Shown in pieces: positions 52,345 to 62,241 of a stretch of DNA of 64,000 nt (positions are counted from its first letter, which is position 1; each line of letters starts with the position of its first letter). Below the pieces are notes generated by a model. The model ran no database searches. It was given only the letters and a program-made list of their open reading frames with translations, and was not told the DNA's origin. The stretch lies in the NCBI GenBank assembly GCA_964592595.1, contig CAZQFH010000017.1, positions 1-64,000 on the forward strand. The letters are read 5' to 3'. This DNA is from UBA5536 sp964592595 (GTDB lineage: Bacteria > Bacteroidota > Bacteroidia > Bacteroidales > F082). The translations under genes and the position numbers were made by a program.

Positions 52345-54219
52345 ATGCTTTTCGAAAAATACGATGTAATTGTTGTTGGTGCTGGTCATGCTGGTTCAGA
52401 AGCTGCAGCTGCTGCTGCAAATATGGGCAGCAAGGTTCTGTTGATCACGATGAATTTACAAACTATCGCGCAGATGTCTTGTAATCCGGCTATGGGTGGT
52501 ATTGCTAAGGGGCAAATTGTTCGAGAAATAGATGCTTTAGGTGGATATTCGGGCTTAGTAACAGATCGTACAATGATTCAGTTTAGGATGCTGAATAAGT
52601 CAAAAGGTCCAGCCATGTGGAGTCCTCGAGCTCAAAGTGACAGGATGCTCTTTTCGCTTGAATGGAGGCGTATGCTTGAGCAAACACCAAATCTTGATTT
52701 TTGGCAGGATATGGTCGTAGGATTAATCGTAAAAGATAATCGTATCCAAGGCGTGAAAACTTCAATGGGGCAAACGATAGAAGCGAATAATGTTATATTG
52801 ACAAATGGCACTTTTTTGAATGGAAAGATTCATATTGGCGAAAAATCTTTTGGCGGTGGTCGTATGGGCGACAGGGCAAGTCAAGGTCTTACAGAGCAAC
52901 TGATCGAGTTTGGTTTTCGTGCCGACAGATTGAAAACAGGCACTCCTGTGAGAGTTGACGGCAGAACAATCGATTTTAGCCGATTAGCTGAACAGAAAGG
53001 AGATGAGGTGGTTACGGGATTTTCTTACGTGGAAAAGGCCAATCTTAAGAAACAGCGTAGTTGTTATATGGCCTATACCAGTCGTAAAGTCCATGATACG
53101 CTAAAAACGGGCTTTCAGTTCTCACCAATGTTTAACGGAAGAATAGGAGGCGTTGGGCCGAGATATTGTCCGAGTATTGAAGACAAAGTGGAGCGTTTTT
53201 CTGATAAAGATGCTCATCAACTTTTTGTAGAACCAGAAGGATGGCATACCATTGAATATTATATCAATGGGTTTAGTTCCTCTTTGCCAGAAGATGTCCA
53301 GTTTAAAGCCTTAAGAGAAATTGAAGGTTTTGAAAATGCAAAAATTTTCAGGCCTGGGTATGCAATCGAGTATGATTTTTTCCCTCCTGAACAGTTGCAA
53401 CATAATTTAGAAACAAAACTTGTGAAAGGTTTGTTTTTCGCAGGGCAGATTAACGGCACAACTGGTTATGAGGAGGCAGCTGCTCAAGGAATTATTGCTG
53501 GAATTAATGCACATAACAAGGCCGTAGATAACGAACCTTTAATATTGAAGCGGTCTGAAGCTTACATCGGTGTTTTAATCGATGATTTGATAACGAAGGG
53601 TGTTGATGAGCCTTATCGTATGTTTACAAGTCGCGCTGAATATCGCATCTTACTACGGCAAGACAATGCTGATGCCAGACTTACGGAGAAAAGCTATAAA
53701 ATGGGTTTAGCTACGTTAGAAAGGTATCAAAAATTTAGGCAGAAACAGGAGCGTATTCTGGCGCTTATCAGTTATTTGGAAAAAACGGGTGTAGCGCCTG
53801 ATGAAATTAATACATTTCTTGAAACTCAAGGAACTTCACCCTTAACCCAACAAATTAAACTTTCCAATGTTCTTTTACGTCCTCAGGTGGAATTGCATGG
53901 ACTCATAAAAAACAATGAAAATCTGTTTACCGATATCAAGAATAGATACAACTTCAGGCAAGATGAAATTGAAGCTGCTGAAGTCTTGGTCAAATACAAA
54001 GGTTATATCGATAAGGAAAAAGAACTAGCTGACAAGCTTATGCGGCTTGAGCATGTTAAACTTAATTCAGAGTTTGATTACCATCAGCTTAAATCACTGT
54101 CGTACGAAGCACGAGAAAAATTGAATTTGATAAAACCCGAAACACTCGGCCAGGCAAGTAGGATTAGTGGAGTGTCTCCGGCAGATATTTCCGTACTTGC
54201 CATTTACTTAGGTAGATAG
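52345..54219 (+). CDS. mnmG: tRNA uridine-5-carboxymethylaminomethyl modification enzyme MnmG
   Basis: The 624-residue flavoprotein starts with the FAD-binding motif VVGAGHAGSEAAAAAA (about 9-24) and has MSCNPAMGGIAKGQIVREID, RADRLKTGTPVRVDGR and GLFFAGQINGTTGYEEAAAQ. With MnmE it modifies the wobble uridine of several tRNAs. The gene (gidA) is often near the chromosome origin, and here parS-like sites lie on both sides. The C-terminal domain is complete. Confidence 0.96.
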   Translation: MLFEKYDVIVVGAGHAGSEAAAAAANMGSKVLLITMNLQTIAQMSCNPAMGGIAKGQIVREIDALGGYSGLVTDRTMIQFRMLNKSKGPAMWSPRAQSDRMLFSLEWRRMLEQTPNLDFWQDMVVGLIVKDNRIQGVKTSMGQTIEANNVILTNGTFLNGKIHIGEKSFGGGRMGDRASQGLTEQLIEFGFRADRLKTGTPVRVDGRTIDFSRLAEQKGDEVVTGFSYVEKANLKKQRSCYMAYTSRKVHDTLKTGFQFSPMFNGRIGGVGPRYCPSIEDKVERFSDKDAHQLFVEPEGWHTIEYYINGFSSSLPEDVQFKALREIEGFENAKIFRPGYAIEYDFFPPEQLQHNLETKLVKGLFFAGQINGTTGYEEAAAQGIIAGINAHNKAVDNEPLILKRSEAYIGVLIDDLITKGVDEPYRMFTSRAEYRILLRQDNADARLTEKSYKMGLATLERYQKFRQKQERILALISYLEKTGVAPDEINTFLETQGTSPLTQQIKLSNVLLRPQVELHGLIKNNENLFTDIKNRYNFRQDEIEAAEVLVKYKGYIDKEKELADKLMRLEHVKLNSEFDYHQLKSLSYEAREKLNLIKPETLGQASRISGVSPADISVLAIYLGR

Positions 54220-54224
54220 CGGTT

Positions 54225-54240
54225 TGTTCCACGTGAAACA
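54225..54240. promoter_or_regulatory. parS-like site 2 (ParB binding)
   Basis: TGTTCCACGTGAAACA matches the Bacillus-type parS sequence exactly. It begins six bases after the mnmG stop and ends seven bases before the ATG of the next gene. A reading frame from the TTG at 54224 would run through it, giving FHVKH. Confidence 0.88.
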
Positions 54241-54247
54241 TTCGATT

Positions 54248-55129
54248 ATGTCAACGAAATGCCCAGTCTGTAATTCTGAACATATAGCGTTTGAACTAGG
54301 ACTGAAAGATTATTTTTTAAGTCAGGAGGATTTTGAGATTTTGCATTGTAATGATTGCAATATTTCATTTACAAATCAAATACCTGCGGCGACTGAAATG
54401 CAACAGTATTATTCATCCGAAAAATACTATAGTCATTCTGATGAAAAAAAGGGATTTATTCCGTTCTTGTATAGAAAAATAAAATCTATTAATATTAATA
54501 CAAAGTACAACCAAGTAACCAAGGGGATGTTGCCTGGGAAGCTTTTGGATTTTGGATGTGGTATTGGTGATTTTTTAATACATGCACAAGCTAAAGGCTG
54601 GTCTGTTCATGGCATTGAACCTAATGTAAAAGCAAGAGACATCGCTTCTAAAAAACTTAGGAGTGAGATTTTAGATAATGAAGGTTTAATGCGTTTTCCG
54701 GATAATCATTTTGATCTGATCACATTATTTCATGTGTTGGAGCATGTGTATGCTCCTGATGAATTGATATCAGAACTGCTTCGTGTTCTAAAACCGAATG
54801 GAAGACTTATTCTGGCTTTACCTAATAAAGACTCATTTGACGCGAAATATTACAATAAGTTTTGGGCTGCCTGGGATGTGCCACGTCATTTGTGGCATTT
54901 TGTTCCTGAGAGTGTCGAGGGTCTGCTTGAGAAACATAAAATGGAAAAGTTTAAACAGATACCAATGAGATGGGATGCATTTTATGTTGCCCTTTTAAGT
55001 GAACAATACAAAAAGAGCACTTTCCCTCTGCTAAATGCACTACTGATTGGTTTGATTTCAAATTTTAAAGCTGGCTTAAATGGGCAGTATTCCAGTTTAA
55101 TTTATTGTTTCAAATCAAAGAATGTATAA
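54248..55129 (+). CDS. Class I SAM-dependent methyltransferase with N-terminal zinc-ribbon
   Basis: From the ATG at 54248 (MSTKCPVCNS) the 293-residue protein has CPVC and CNDC pairs (about 5-8 and 31-34), then a methyltransferase domain with KLLDFGCGIGDFLIHAQAKG, VHGIEPN, DLITLFHVLEHV and ELLRVLKPNGRLILALPN. The C-terminal part carries WDVPRHLWHF, typical of glycan- or polyketide-associated methyltransferases. The substrate is unknown. The TTG at 54224 would translate the parS site and is unlikely to be used. Confidence 0.85.
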   Translation: MSTKCPVCNSEHIAFELGLKDYFLSQEDFEILHCNDCNISFTNQIPAATEMQQYYSSEKYYSHSDEKKGFIPFLYRKIKSININTKYNQVTKGMLPGKLLDFGCGIGDFLIHAQAKGWSVHGIEPNVKARDIASKKLRSEILDNEGLMRFPDNHFDLITLFHVLEHVYAPDELISELLRVLKPNGRLILALPNKDSFDAKYYNKFWAAWDVPRHLWHFVPESVEGLLEKHKMEKFKQIPMRWDAFYVALLSEQYKKSTFPLLNALLIGLISNFKAGLNGQYSSLIYCFKSKNV

Positions 55130-55411
55130 ATTATTGATAGTCAAAGTGATATACACCAACTACTAAGGTGTAAACTTGTTAAGCATCTATCAATCAAGTC
55201 TATAAGATTGTAAGAAGTCAAAAAAAATACTTTTGTTGTTTGGTTTCTGGGGTAATTTTAAGCGCTTTATGCTGTTTTTTTGTTGTTTTTATAGCAATCT
55301 TTACCTTAGGTGAGAAAACGCCTTAGATTTAACCTGAAGCGTTCAAATATTTTCTGTAATTTTATCTTTTGGTGCTGTTTTTGTAGTTGAGGTCTCTTTT
55401 GTATTTACTAC

Positions 55412-58400
55412 ATGAAAAAGTCTATTCTGATTTTTGGTCTGGTTTTGGCAATTTTATTTTCCTTCATGGGATTGAATTTTCTTTTTATACAATTGAATAA
55501 GGAGGAAGTTTTAGTTTCTAAGCTTGAGGAGACATTAAAGCATAATGGTGAAAAGCTGATTTCTGCGAAAAGTACAATCAATCAATTCGACGAATTTAAG
55601 CAGAAGGATCTATGTTTTGATTGCATTAGCAAGCAGTTGAATCGCATTCCTGAAGTGTGTTTATTTTGCTATCAGGATACAAGTTTGGTGTATTGGTCCT
55701 CGAATAATGCGTTACCTAATATTTTAGTGTCACTAATTTTTGAAGAAGATAGCTCGGGTTTTGTAAAGTTATCGGATGGTATTTACCAATATCTCAGTTT
55801 TTCTTCAATTCAAACGGACACGATCAGTAATAGATGGGCAGTGCTTTTAATCCCAATTTATAAATCTTATGCTATTAATAATCAATTTCTTAGTCCACAT
55901 TTTGTAGGTGATATTTTTAATGAAAATGTTGTTATAACAATTGATCTGGAAAAGCCCATAATGCCGGGCATGTCTTCCGAAAACCTTAAATATGAAATCG
56001 TTAAAGAATTTGCACTGAGCAATAATCAGGCGTTTATTTTATTTATTGTTAGTTTGTTCTTATACTTATCGCTCGTATATCTGGTTTTTTTTGCCAGTAA
56101 TTTAATGTCAATAATGAAAAATCCAGGCATTAAGTTCGGTTTTGGTTTAGTTGTAATTATTGTTGGATTCGGGTTTTATTATTTGACTATTGGTTTTAGC
56201 GCTTTAGCTAACACTCAGCTTTTTGGTTCAAAACACATAAATATTTTATTATGGGAAATTAGCATAGGAGATGCAGTCTTTGGGATAATTCAATTGCTTT
56301 TAATTAGCTGGATATTTAAGACATACAGTCCAAAGCTAATTAAGACGCTACCGCAGTTGTTACGCACTGTATTACTGGTATTTGTCTTTTTGATTTTATT
56401 TTTTACATTTTATTTTTTAATTTCTCAATTGATTTTTGAGTCGCAAATTCCCCTTTCTTTTCATGAATTTTATGAATTGAACCTTCAAAGTTATATTTTA
56501 TTATTGTTAATTAGTTTGCTGGCTTTGATTGTAAACACAATCTTTAACCATTTGTTTGCGATATTATTTCTTCCGAAGGATAGGATTGGACTTTCATTTT
56601 TACTTCTTATATTGTTGCTGGCAATCAAACAATTAATGTTTTTAAATCTTGAGGCTTCACTATGGCTTTCTGACATGTTTGCGCTCCTTTTATTTATTGT
56701 TTTATTTATAAATATAAAGAACGAGATGAAAGGTAGGCCAAATTTAAGTTTATTGTCATTGGTTCTATTTTCTTTAATACTTACCTGGCTATTTTTTGCG
56801 GAAAATCTCAGAAAATCTGAAAACGAACAACAACTTGTGGCCATGCAGTTGAATGTAGAATCAGATCCAATGCTAGAGTTTGTATTTAATTCAATATTCA
56901 GAGAAATAGATCAGGATTCAATATTAAATGAGTTGGTTTATAGACATGATTTTGAAGAGCTTGAAGCTGATTCGATAAACCAATACATCACAGATAATTA
57001 CAATCATGATTATTTTTCAAAATATAATATAAGTATTACATTATGTGATAATTGGGACGAGCTTCTCATTCAACCCGGGGATTATGTTTCTAATTGCAAA
57101 ACCTATTTTATGGCTTTGAGTCAGGAAAAAGGTCTTGTTTCTGATCAAAACCCGAATCTGTATTATATACAGGACAACCTTATCGGAGCCTATTATTTGG
57201 CTATTTTGCCTTTGAAGCCCAATGAATATGGGCAGCAGTTTTATATTTTTATTGAATATTATTTCAAATATTTTCCTGAAGGGCTTGGCTATCCGGAATT
57301 GTTAGTTGAACAGGAAAATAACCTCACAGGGCTATTTTCGGATTATTCGTTTGCTACGTATTCAAATAGAAAACTGGTATATAAATTTGGTAAATATGTT
57401 TATCCCCTCGAAATTGATCAGATTAGTTTCGTTAATGGAGATTTTACGAATGAAAATGGATTTAGGCATTATTTTCTGGAAATGTCCTCAGGATCCGGTC
57501 TTGTAGTTAGCAAACCTGCCAAGAGGTTTATCGATATTATTGCACCCTTTTCTTATTTTATTATTGTACTTAGTTTGCTTAGTCTGCTCTTTAATAAGCA
57601 GTTGCTTCTGCATCCTTTTTCTTATATAAAAACGCTCAATTTCAGAAGCAAATTACAGCTATTTAATCTCAGCGCATTGGTGATTTCTTTCTTTATTATA
57701 GGGTTGATTTCTGCTTTTTATATTCGGGATATCTATCAACAGAAATCAGATGATTTTCTTTCCGAACGAACCCAGTCTATATTAATAGAGCTTGAACACA
57801 AATTACAAAGTGATGATATAAATTCAAAGGAAATACGAGAATATCTCCATCAGATATTGACTAAATTTTCAAAGGTATTTTTCTCTGATATTAATCTCTA
57901 CAACCTCCGGGGCGATTTGTTGGCCAGCTCAAGACCCGAAATATTTCATCGGCAACTTATTTCTGAGAAAATGAACTCCGATGCATATGCCGCACTTCGA
58001 AGCGGTAAATCGTATTTGTTTTTGCATCAGGAAGAGATAGGGCAGGGCTCATATTATTCTTCTTATGTGCCGTTTCAAAATGCAAATGGTGAAACAATTG
58101 CCTTCGTGAACTTACCATATTTTGCACGCGAATCGGAACTGAGGACAGAAATTTCAACATTTGTCCTCACCTACATGAATATTTTCATTTTGCTGAGTGG
58201 TATTTCAGCTTTTGTTGTGTTGTTCCTATCAGGTCGATTAACTAAGCCATTGTTGCTGTTGCAATCCAAGATGAAGGCCATTCGCTTTGATCAGGCTAAT
58301 GAGCCCATCGAATGGCGCAGTCAGGACGAAATAGGTCAGCTTGTAAATCAATACAATCAGTTGATTATGGAATTGGAACGTAGTGCTGAGTTGCTTGCAC

Positions 58401-59083
58401 GTTCTGAGCGGGAAACTGCCTGGCGCGAAATGGCTCGTCAGGTTGCTCACGAGATCAAAAACCCACTAACTCCCATGCGCCTCAGCGTGCAGCATCTGAA
58501 ACGATCATGGGATGACCGCGATCCGGATATCGAACAAAAAATCCAGCGGACTACCAGCACGCTTATTGAACAAATTGATACGCTAGCTACCATTGCATCG
58601 GCGTTTTCTGATTTCGCCCGCATGCCTGTAAACAAACCTGAAACTTTTAACCTGACTGATCTTATCAAACGTACTGCTCTGCTCTACAGTGGTAAGTCAA
58701 ATGTAATGATTGATATCCAGGCTGATGATGAAGCTGGTTTCTGGATTTATGCCGACAAAAAAAACATAGGGCGTGCTTTTGGAAACCTGTTCAAAAATGC
58801 TGTTCAGGCTATTGGAAACAAACCCGACGGGAAAATTCGTATTACATTTTCACGTACAGAAACGGAAGCAAAGGTAATGGTGAATGATAATGGCAAAGGG
58901 ATGACGCAAGAGGAACAGAATAAGCTGTTTACGCCTAATTTCACAACGAAATCAAGTGGAATGGGTCTTGGATTATCAATCGTGCGTCAGATAATAGAAT
59001 CAGCTGGAGGTAGGGTAACCTTCACAAGTAAAATAGGTTCTGGAACATGCTTTGAAGTAGTGTTGCCTTTAGTGAAATCCTGA
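55412..59083 (+). CDS. Large NtrY-like sensor histidine kinase
   Basis: The 1223-residue kinase has an N-terminal anchor (about 5-25) and a segment at about 205-230 that starts a block of many hydrophobic helices to about 470. A second extracytoplasmic region (about 470-710) is followed by helices at about 715, 760 and 910-930, and a HAMP domain (FLSGRLTKPLLLLQSKMKAI). HisKA has H1013 in QVAHEIKNPLTPMRLS, and the ATPase shows NLFKNAVQAIGN, NDNGKGM and GMGLGLSIVRQII. NtrY-type kinases sense nitrogen or redox status, but this one is about twice the usual length. No response regulator gene is adjacent. The 282-base spacer before it shows no gene. Confidence 0.88.
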   Translation: MKKSILIFGLVLAILFSFMGLNFLFIQLNKEEVLVSKLEETLKHNGEKLISAKSTINQFDEFKQKDLCFDCISKQLNRIPEVCLFCYQDTSLVYWSSNNALPNILVSLIFEEDSSGFVKLSDGIYQYLSFSSIQTDTISNRWAVLLIPIYKSYAINNQFLSPHFVGDIFNENVVITIDLEKPIMPGMSSENLKYEIVKEFALSNNQAFILFIVSLFLYLSLVYLVFFASNLMSIMKNPGIKFGFGLVVIIVGFGFYYLTIGFSALANTQLFGSKHINILLWEISIGDAVFGIIQLLLISWIFKTYSPKLIKTLPQLLRTVLLVFVFLILFFTFYFLISQLIFESQIPLSFHEFYELNLQSYILLLLISLLALIVNTIFNHLFAILFLPKDRIGLSFLLLILLLAIKQLMFLNLEASLWLSDMFALLLFIVLFINIKNEMKGRPNLSLLSLVLFSLILTWLFFAENLRKSENEQQLVAMQLNVESDPMLEFVFNSIFREIDQDSILNELVYRHDFEELEADSINQYITDNYNHDYFSKYNISITLCDNWDELLIQPGDYVSNCKTYFMALSQEKGLVSDQNPNLYYIQDNLIGAYYLAILPLKPNEYGQQFYIFIEYYFKYFPEGLGYPELLVEQENNLTGLFSDYSFATYSNRKLVYKFGKYVYPLEIDQISFVNGDFTNENGFRHYFLEMSSGSGLVVSKPAKRFIDIIAPFSYFIIVLSLLSLLFNKQLLLHPFSYIKTLNFRSKLQLFNLSALVISFFIIGLISAFYIRDIYQQKSDDFLSERTQSILIELEHKLQSDDINSKEIREYLHQILTKFSKVFFSDINLYNLRGDLLASSRPEIFHRQLISEKMNSDAYAALRSGKSYLFLHQEEIGQGSYYSSYVPFQNANGETIAFVNLPYFARESELRTEISTFVLTYMNIFILLSGISAFVVLFLSGRLTKPLLLLQSKMKAIRFDQANEPIEWRSQDEIGQLVNQYNQLIMELERSAELLARSERETAWREMARQVAHEIKNPLTPMRLSVQHLKRSWDDRDPDIEQKIQRTTSTLIEQIDTLATIASAFSDFARMPVNKPETFNLTDLIKRTALLYSGKSNVMIDIQADDEAGFWIYADKKNIGRAFGNLFKNAVQAIGNKPDGKIRITFSRTETEAKVMVNDNGKGMTQEEQNKLFTPNFTTKSSGMGLGLSIVRQIIESAGGRVTFTSKIGSGTCFEVVLPLVKS

Positions 59084-59197
59084 TTGATTTCGCGTAAATA
59101 TGATGTAATTAAGCATTACAGCTGCTACAATTTTGTTTAAAATATCTTTCACGCGATTCATTCCACCAAAAATATTTGCCTACATGGTGAGATAAGC

Positions 59198-59205
59198 TAA
59201 CTTTG
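59198..59205 (+). promoter_or_regulatory. -7 box upstream of the flippase gene
   Basis: TAACTTTG fits TAnnTTTG and ends nine bases before the ATG at 59215, another very short leader. Confidence 0.45.
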
Positions 59206-59214
59206 CTAACCACA

Positions 59215-60684
59215 ATGGCAACAAACCCAATAAAAAGCCTGGCAGGGCAAACAGCAGTGTATGGTATGGGAACAATCATCCCGCGCCTGCTCAATTATAT
59301 GTTGGTGCCATTCTATACCCGAGTGCTTTCTGATGCGCATTACGGGCAGATGACAGAGCTGTATGCTTATGTTGCTTTTTTGCTGGTATTGCTTACCTAT
59401 GGCATGGAAACAGCTTTTTTTCGATACGCACAAAAAGCGGATACCAGCAAGGTTTTTAATGCGGCTTTATCAGCTATATTCACTACTTCAGCCGTATTTA
59501 TCGGGCTCCTAATCTTTTTTTATGAGCCAGTGGCCAGTCTAATACAGTATTCCGGAAATTCGGAATACATCGTTTTTGTCGGGCTGATTGTTGCCCTCGA
59601 TGCCATTACAGCTATTCCTTTTGCCTTGCTTCGCAAACAAAACAAAGCCCGTCGCTTTGCTACAATCCGTATTTTGAATGTTAGTCTGAATATTGGATTG
59701 AATGTCCTTTTTATTGTGCTTATACCAGCATGGTCAATGCGCTTTGCATCAGATATTTTTGGAAATAATGTCAGTTTATTAATTTGGGTCTTTGTTGCAA
59801 ATCTGATGGCCAGCCTGTTGAGTTTGGTGCTGCTATGGCCACAGCTGAAAAGGTTTTCGTATAGCTGGGACAGTAGTTTGATCAAACCTATGCTTAACTA
59901 TGCTTTGCCTGTTTTGGTGGTGGGCTTGGCTGGCATGGTGAACGAAGTGATTGACAAAATCTTGCTGAAATACCTATTGCCCAATCGGGAGACAGCCATG
60001 GCACAGCTTGGTATTTATGGAGCAAACTACAAACTGGGTGTATTGATGACACTCTTTATCCAGATGTTCCGCTTTGCTGCTGAGCCTTTCTTTTTTGCTG
60101 AGGCAGAAAAAAATGACAGCTCAGAGCTTTTCGCTAAAGTGTTGAACTATTTTGTGATCAGTGGATTATTGATTTTTCTTGGTATTACCTTGTTTATTGA
60201 TGTGTTTCAATATTTTCTTGGAGCTGAATTCCGATCAGGACTGAATATCGTTCCGATTGTATTGATCGCCAATCTTTTTTATGGGGTGTTTTTTAATCTT
60301 TCTGTTTGGTACAAACTTACCGATCGAACCCGAAATGGGGCAGTAATTGCGCTAATTGGCGCCACTATAACGCTAATAGCCAACATCCTTCTGATTCCGG
60401 TTATGGGCTATACCGGAGCTGCATGGGCACATCTGGCATGCTATTCAACCATGATGATCATTTCTTATTTCTGGGGCAAAAAAGTTTATCCGATTCCTTA
60501 CAAAATAAATCGTTTCCTTTTTTACCTCATTTTGGCGCTTGGGCTTTATTTTATCTCCGTTGCCGTTCATCCCGATGAATTGCTTATCCGTTTGTTGTTC
60601 AACGCAATGCTTTTGGCGGTTTTCGTGACAGTAGCCGTTTTGTTGGAGCATAAAGGTTTTCGAGCTACTCAGAGAATTTCCTGA
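59215..60684 (+). CDS. Polysaccharide flippase (MOP/Wzx-like)
   Basis: From the ATG at 59215 (MATNPIKSLA) the 489-residue membrane protein has 12-14 helices and starts with KSLAGQTAVYGMGTIIPRLL and LVPFYTRVLSDAHYGQM, the usual first helices of polysaccharide exporters. The MOP/MATE superfamily flips lipid-linked oligosaccharides across the inner membrane. No glycosyltransferase cluster surrounds it. The TTG 12 bases earlier is a weaker start. Confidence 0.9.
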   Translation: MATNPIKSLAGQTAVYGMGTIIPRLLNYMLVPFYTRVLSDAHYGQMTELYAYVAFLLVLLTYGMETAFFRYAQKADTSKVFNAALSAIFTTSAVFIGLLIFFYEPVASLIQYSGNSEYIVFVGLIVALDAITAIPFALLRKQNKARRFATIRILNVSLNIGLNVLFIVLIPAWSMRFASDIFGNNVSLLIWVFVANLMASLLSLVLLWPQLKRFSYSWDSSLIKPMLNYALPVLVVGLAGMVNEVIDKILLKYLLPNRETAMAQLGIYGANYKLGVLMTLFIQMFRFAAEPFFFAEAEKNDSSELFAKVLNYFVISGLLIFLGITLFIDVFQYFLGAEFRSGLNIVPIVLIANLFYGVFFNLSVWYKLTDRTRNGAVIALIGATITLIANILLIPVMGYTGAAWAHLACYSTMMIISYFWGKKVYPIPYKINRFLFYLILALGLYFISVAVHPDELLIRLLFNAMLLAVFVTVAVLLEHKGFRATQRIS

Positions 60685-60762
60685 TTTTTACTTTTTTAAC
60701 GGAAGCCATCGCCCGAATAATCCTTATTTTTGCGGCTGCCCAATAAAAGCTGTAAATATTTT

Positions 60763-61194
60763 ATGGAAATATCAATTGTAAATCACTCTAAACATCCCTT
60801 GCCTGCCTACGAAACAGAGGCCTCGGCCGGAATGGACTTACGTGCCAATCTGGATGAACCGCTTATACTGGCTTCTTTGCAACGAGCACTTATTCCAACC
60901 GGATTATTTATTGAGTTGCCTATTGGTTTTGAAGCCCAACTCAGGCCTCGAAGCGGCTTAGCCATCAAGCACGGCCTAACCCTACTAAACACACCCGGAA
61001 CTATTGATGCCGACTACCGAGGTGAGATAAAAGTAATTTTGGTCAACCTTTCCGATCAGGTTTTTACTATAAATGATGGCGAACGCATAGCACAAATGGT
61101 GATTGCCCGGCATGAAAATGCTCAATGGAAAGTGGTCGAAAAACTCAGTGAAACCAATCGCGGAGCTGGCGGTTTTGGGCACACAGGAAAATAA
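60763..61194 (+). CDS. dut: dUTP diphosphatase
   Basis: From the ATG at 60763 (MEISIVNHSK) the 143-residue enzyme shows all five dUTPase motifs: AGMDLRA, PRSGLA, GTIDADYRGEI, GERIAQM and RGAGGFGHTG. It hydrolyses dUTP to dUMP and keeps uracil out of DNA. A TATTTTTG box (about 60725-60732) lies upstream. The longer frame to 60730 crosses it. Confidence 0.96.
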   Translation: MEISIVNHSKHPLPAYETEASAGMDLRANLDEPLILASLQRALIPTGLFIELPIGFEAQLRPRSGLAIKHGLTLLNTPGTIDADYRGEIKVILVNLSDQVFTINDGERIAQMVIARHENAQWKVVEKLSETNRGAGGFGHTGK

Positions 61195-61222
61195 AGAAAC
61201 TGGAAACAACAAATTAGAAAAA

Positions 61223-62230
61223 ATGAATATCATCATCCCTATGGCCGGAATGGGAAAACGCATGCGGCCACACACACTCACCACTCCCAAGCCCATGATT
61301 CCGGTTGCCGGAAAGCCTATCATTCAGCGTCTTGTTGAAGATATTGCTCGTGTGGTAGATCAAAAAATTGAACAAATTGCCTTTGTGGTTGGCGATTTTG
61401 GAAAAGAAACCGAAAAAGGACTCCTGGACATTGCCGATTCCATTGGTGCAAAAGGAAGTATTCATTACCAATTGGAAGCGCTGGGTACTGCACATGCTAT
61501 TTTGTGCGCCAGTGAGGCACTTCAGGGAAAAGTAGTTGTAGCTTACGCTGATACGCTTTTCAAAGCCGATTTTAAACTGGATAGTAATAAAGATGGCATT
61601 ATCTGGGTGAATCGCGTTGAAAATCCTGAACAGTTTGGTGTGGTAAAGCTCAATCCCGACAACAGCATCGAAGGGTTCTATGAAAAACCTTCCGAATTTG
61701 TTTCCGATTTGGCTATTATCGGTATTTATTTTTTTAAAGATGGGGCATATTTGCGCGAGCAACTCCAATTTTTACTGGATAAAAAAATCACTACCGGTGG
61801 CGAATATGGCATAACCGATGGTCTGCAAAATATGATGAAAGCAGGCATGGCTTTTCACACCGAAACAGTAACCGAATGGCTCGATTGTGGTAATAAAGAT
61901 GCTACCGTTGCTACCAATCAGCGGGTGCTTGAATTAGTTGCAGATAATGAGCAACTCATACATGATCAGGCTGATATGGATGAGGCCATTATCATTGAGC
62001 CTTGTTTTATTGGCAAAGGCGCTGTGATTCAAAATGCTGTTGTTGGCCCGCACGTTTCTGTTGGTGCTAAAACCATTATCAGAAATGCAGTGATTCGTAA
62101 CAGCATTATCCAAAACAATAGCCATATCGAAAATCAAATTATCGAAAATAGTATGATTGGTAGTTATGCCAGCCTAAAAGCTTCGGCCCGGAGTTTAAGC
62201 CTTGGCGATTACAATCAGCTGGAAGATTAA
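61223..62230 (+). CDS. Sugar-1-phosphate nucleotidylyltransferase
   Basis: From the ATG at 61223 (MNIIIPMAGM) the 335-residue enzyme has the nucleotidyltransferase start PMAGMGKRMRPHTLTTPKPM and KPIIQRLVEDI. It also has VVAYADTLFKADF with the metal-binding Asp, and a C-terminal left-handed beta-helix with hexapeptide repeats (IIEPCFIGKGAVIQNAVVGP, VIRNSIIQNNSHIENQIIE). It is of the RmlA/GlmU-N type and makes an NDP-sugar; the sugar is not determined. A frame beginning at 61103 overlaps dut and is unlikely. Confidence 0.9.
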   Translation: MNIIIPMAGMGKRMRPHTLTTPKPMIPVAGKPIIQRLVEDIARVVDQKIEQIAFVVGDFGKETEKGLLDIADSIGAKGSIHYQLEALGTAHAILCASEALQGKVVVAYADTLFKADFKLDSNKDGIIWVNRVENPEQFGVVKLNPDNSIEGFYEKPSEFVSDLAIIGIYFFKDGAYLREQLQFLLDKKITTGGEYGITDGLQNMMKAGMAFHTETVTEWLDCGNKDATVATNQRVLELVADNEQLIHDQADMDEAIIIEPCFIGKGAVIQNAVVGPHVSVGAKTIIRNAVIRNSIIQNNSHIENQIIENSMIGSYASLKASARSLSLGDYNQLED

Positions 62231-62241
62231 AATTATTGCTT

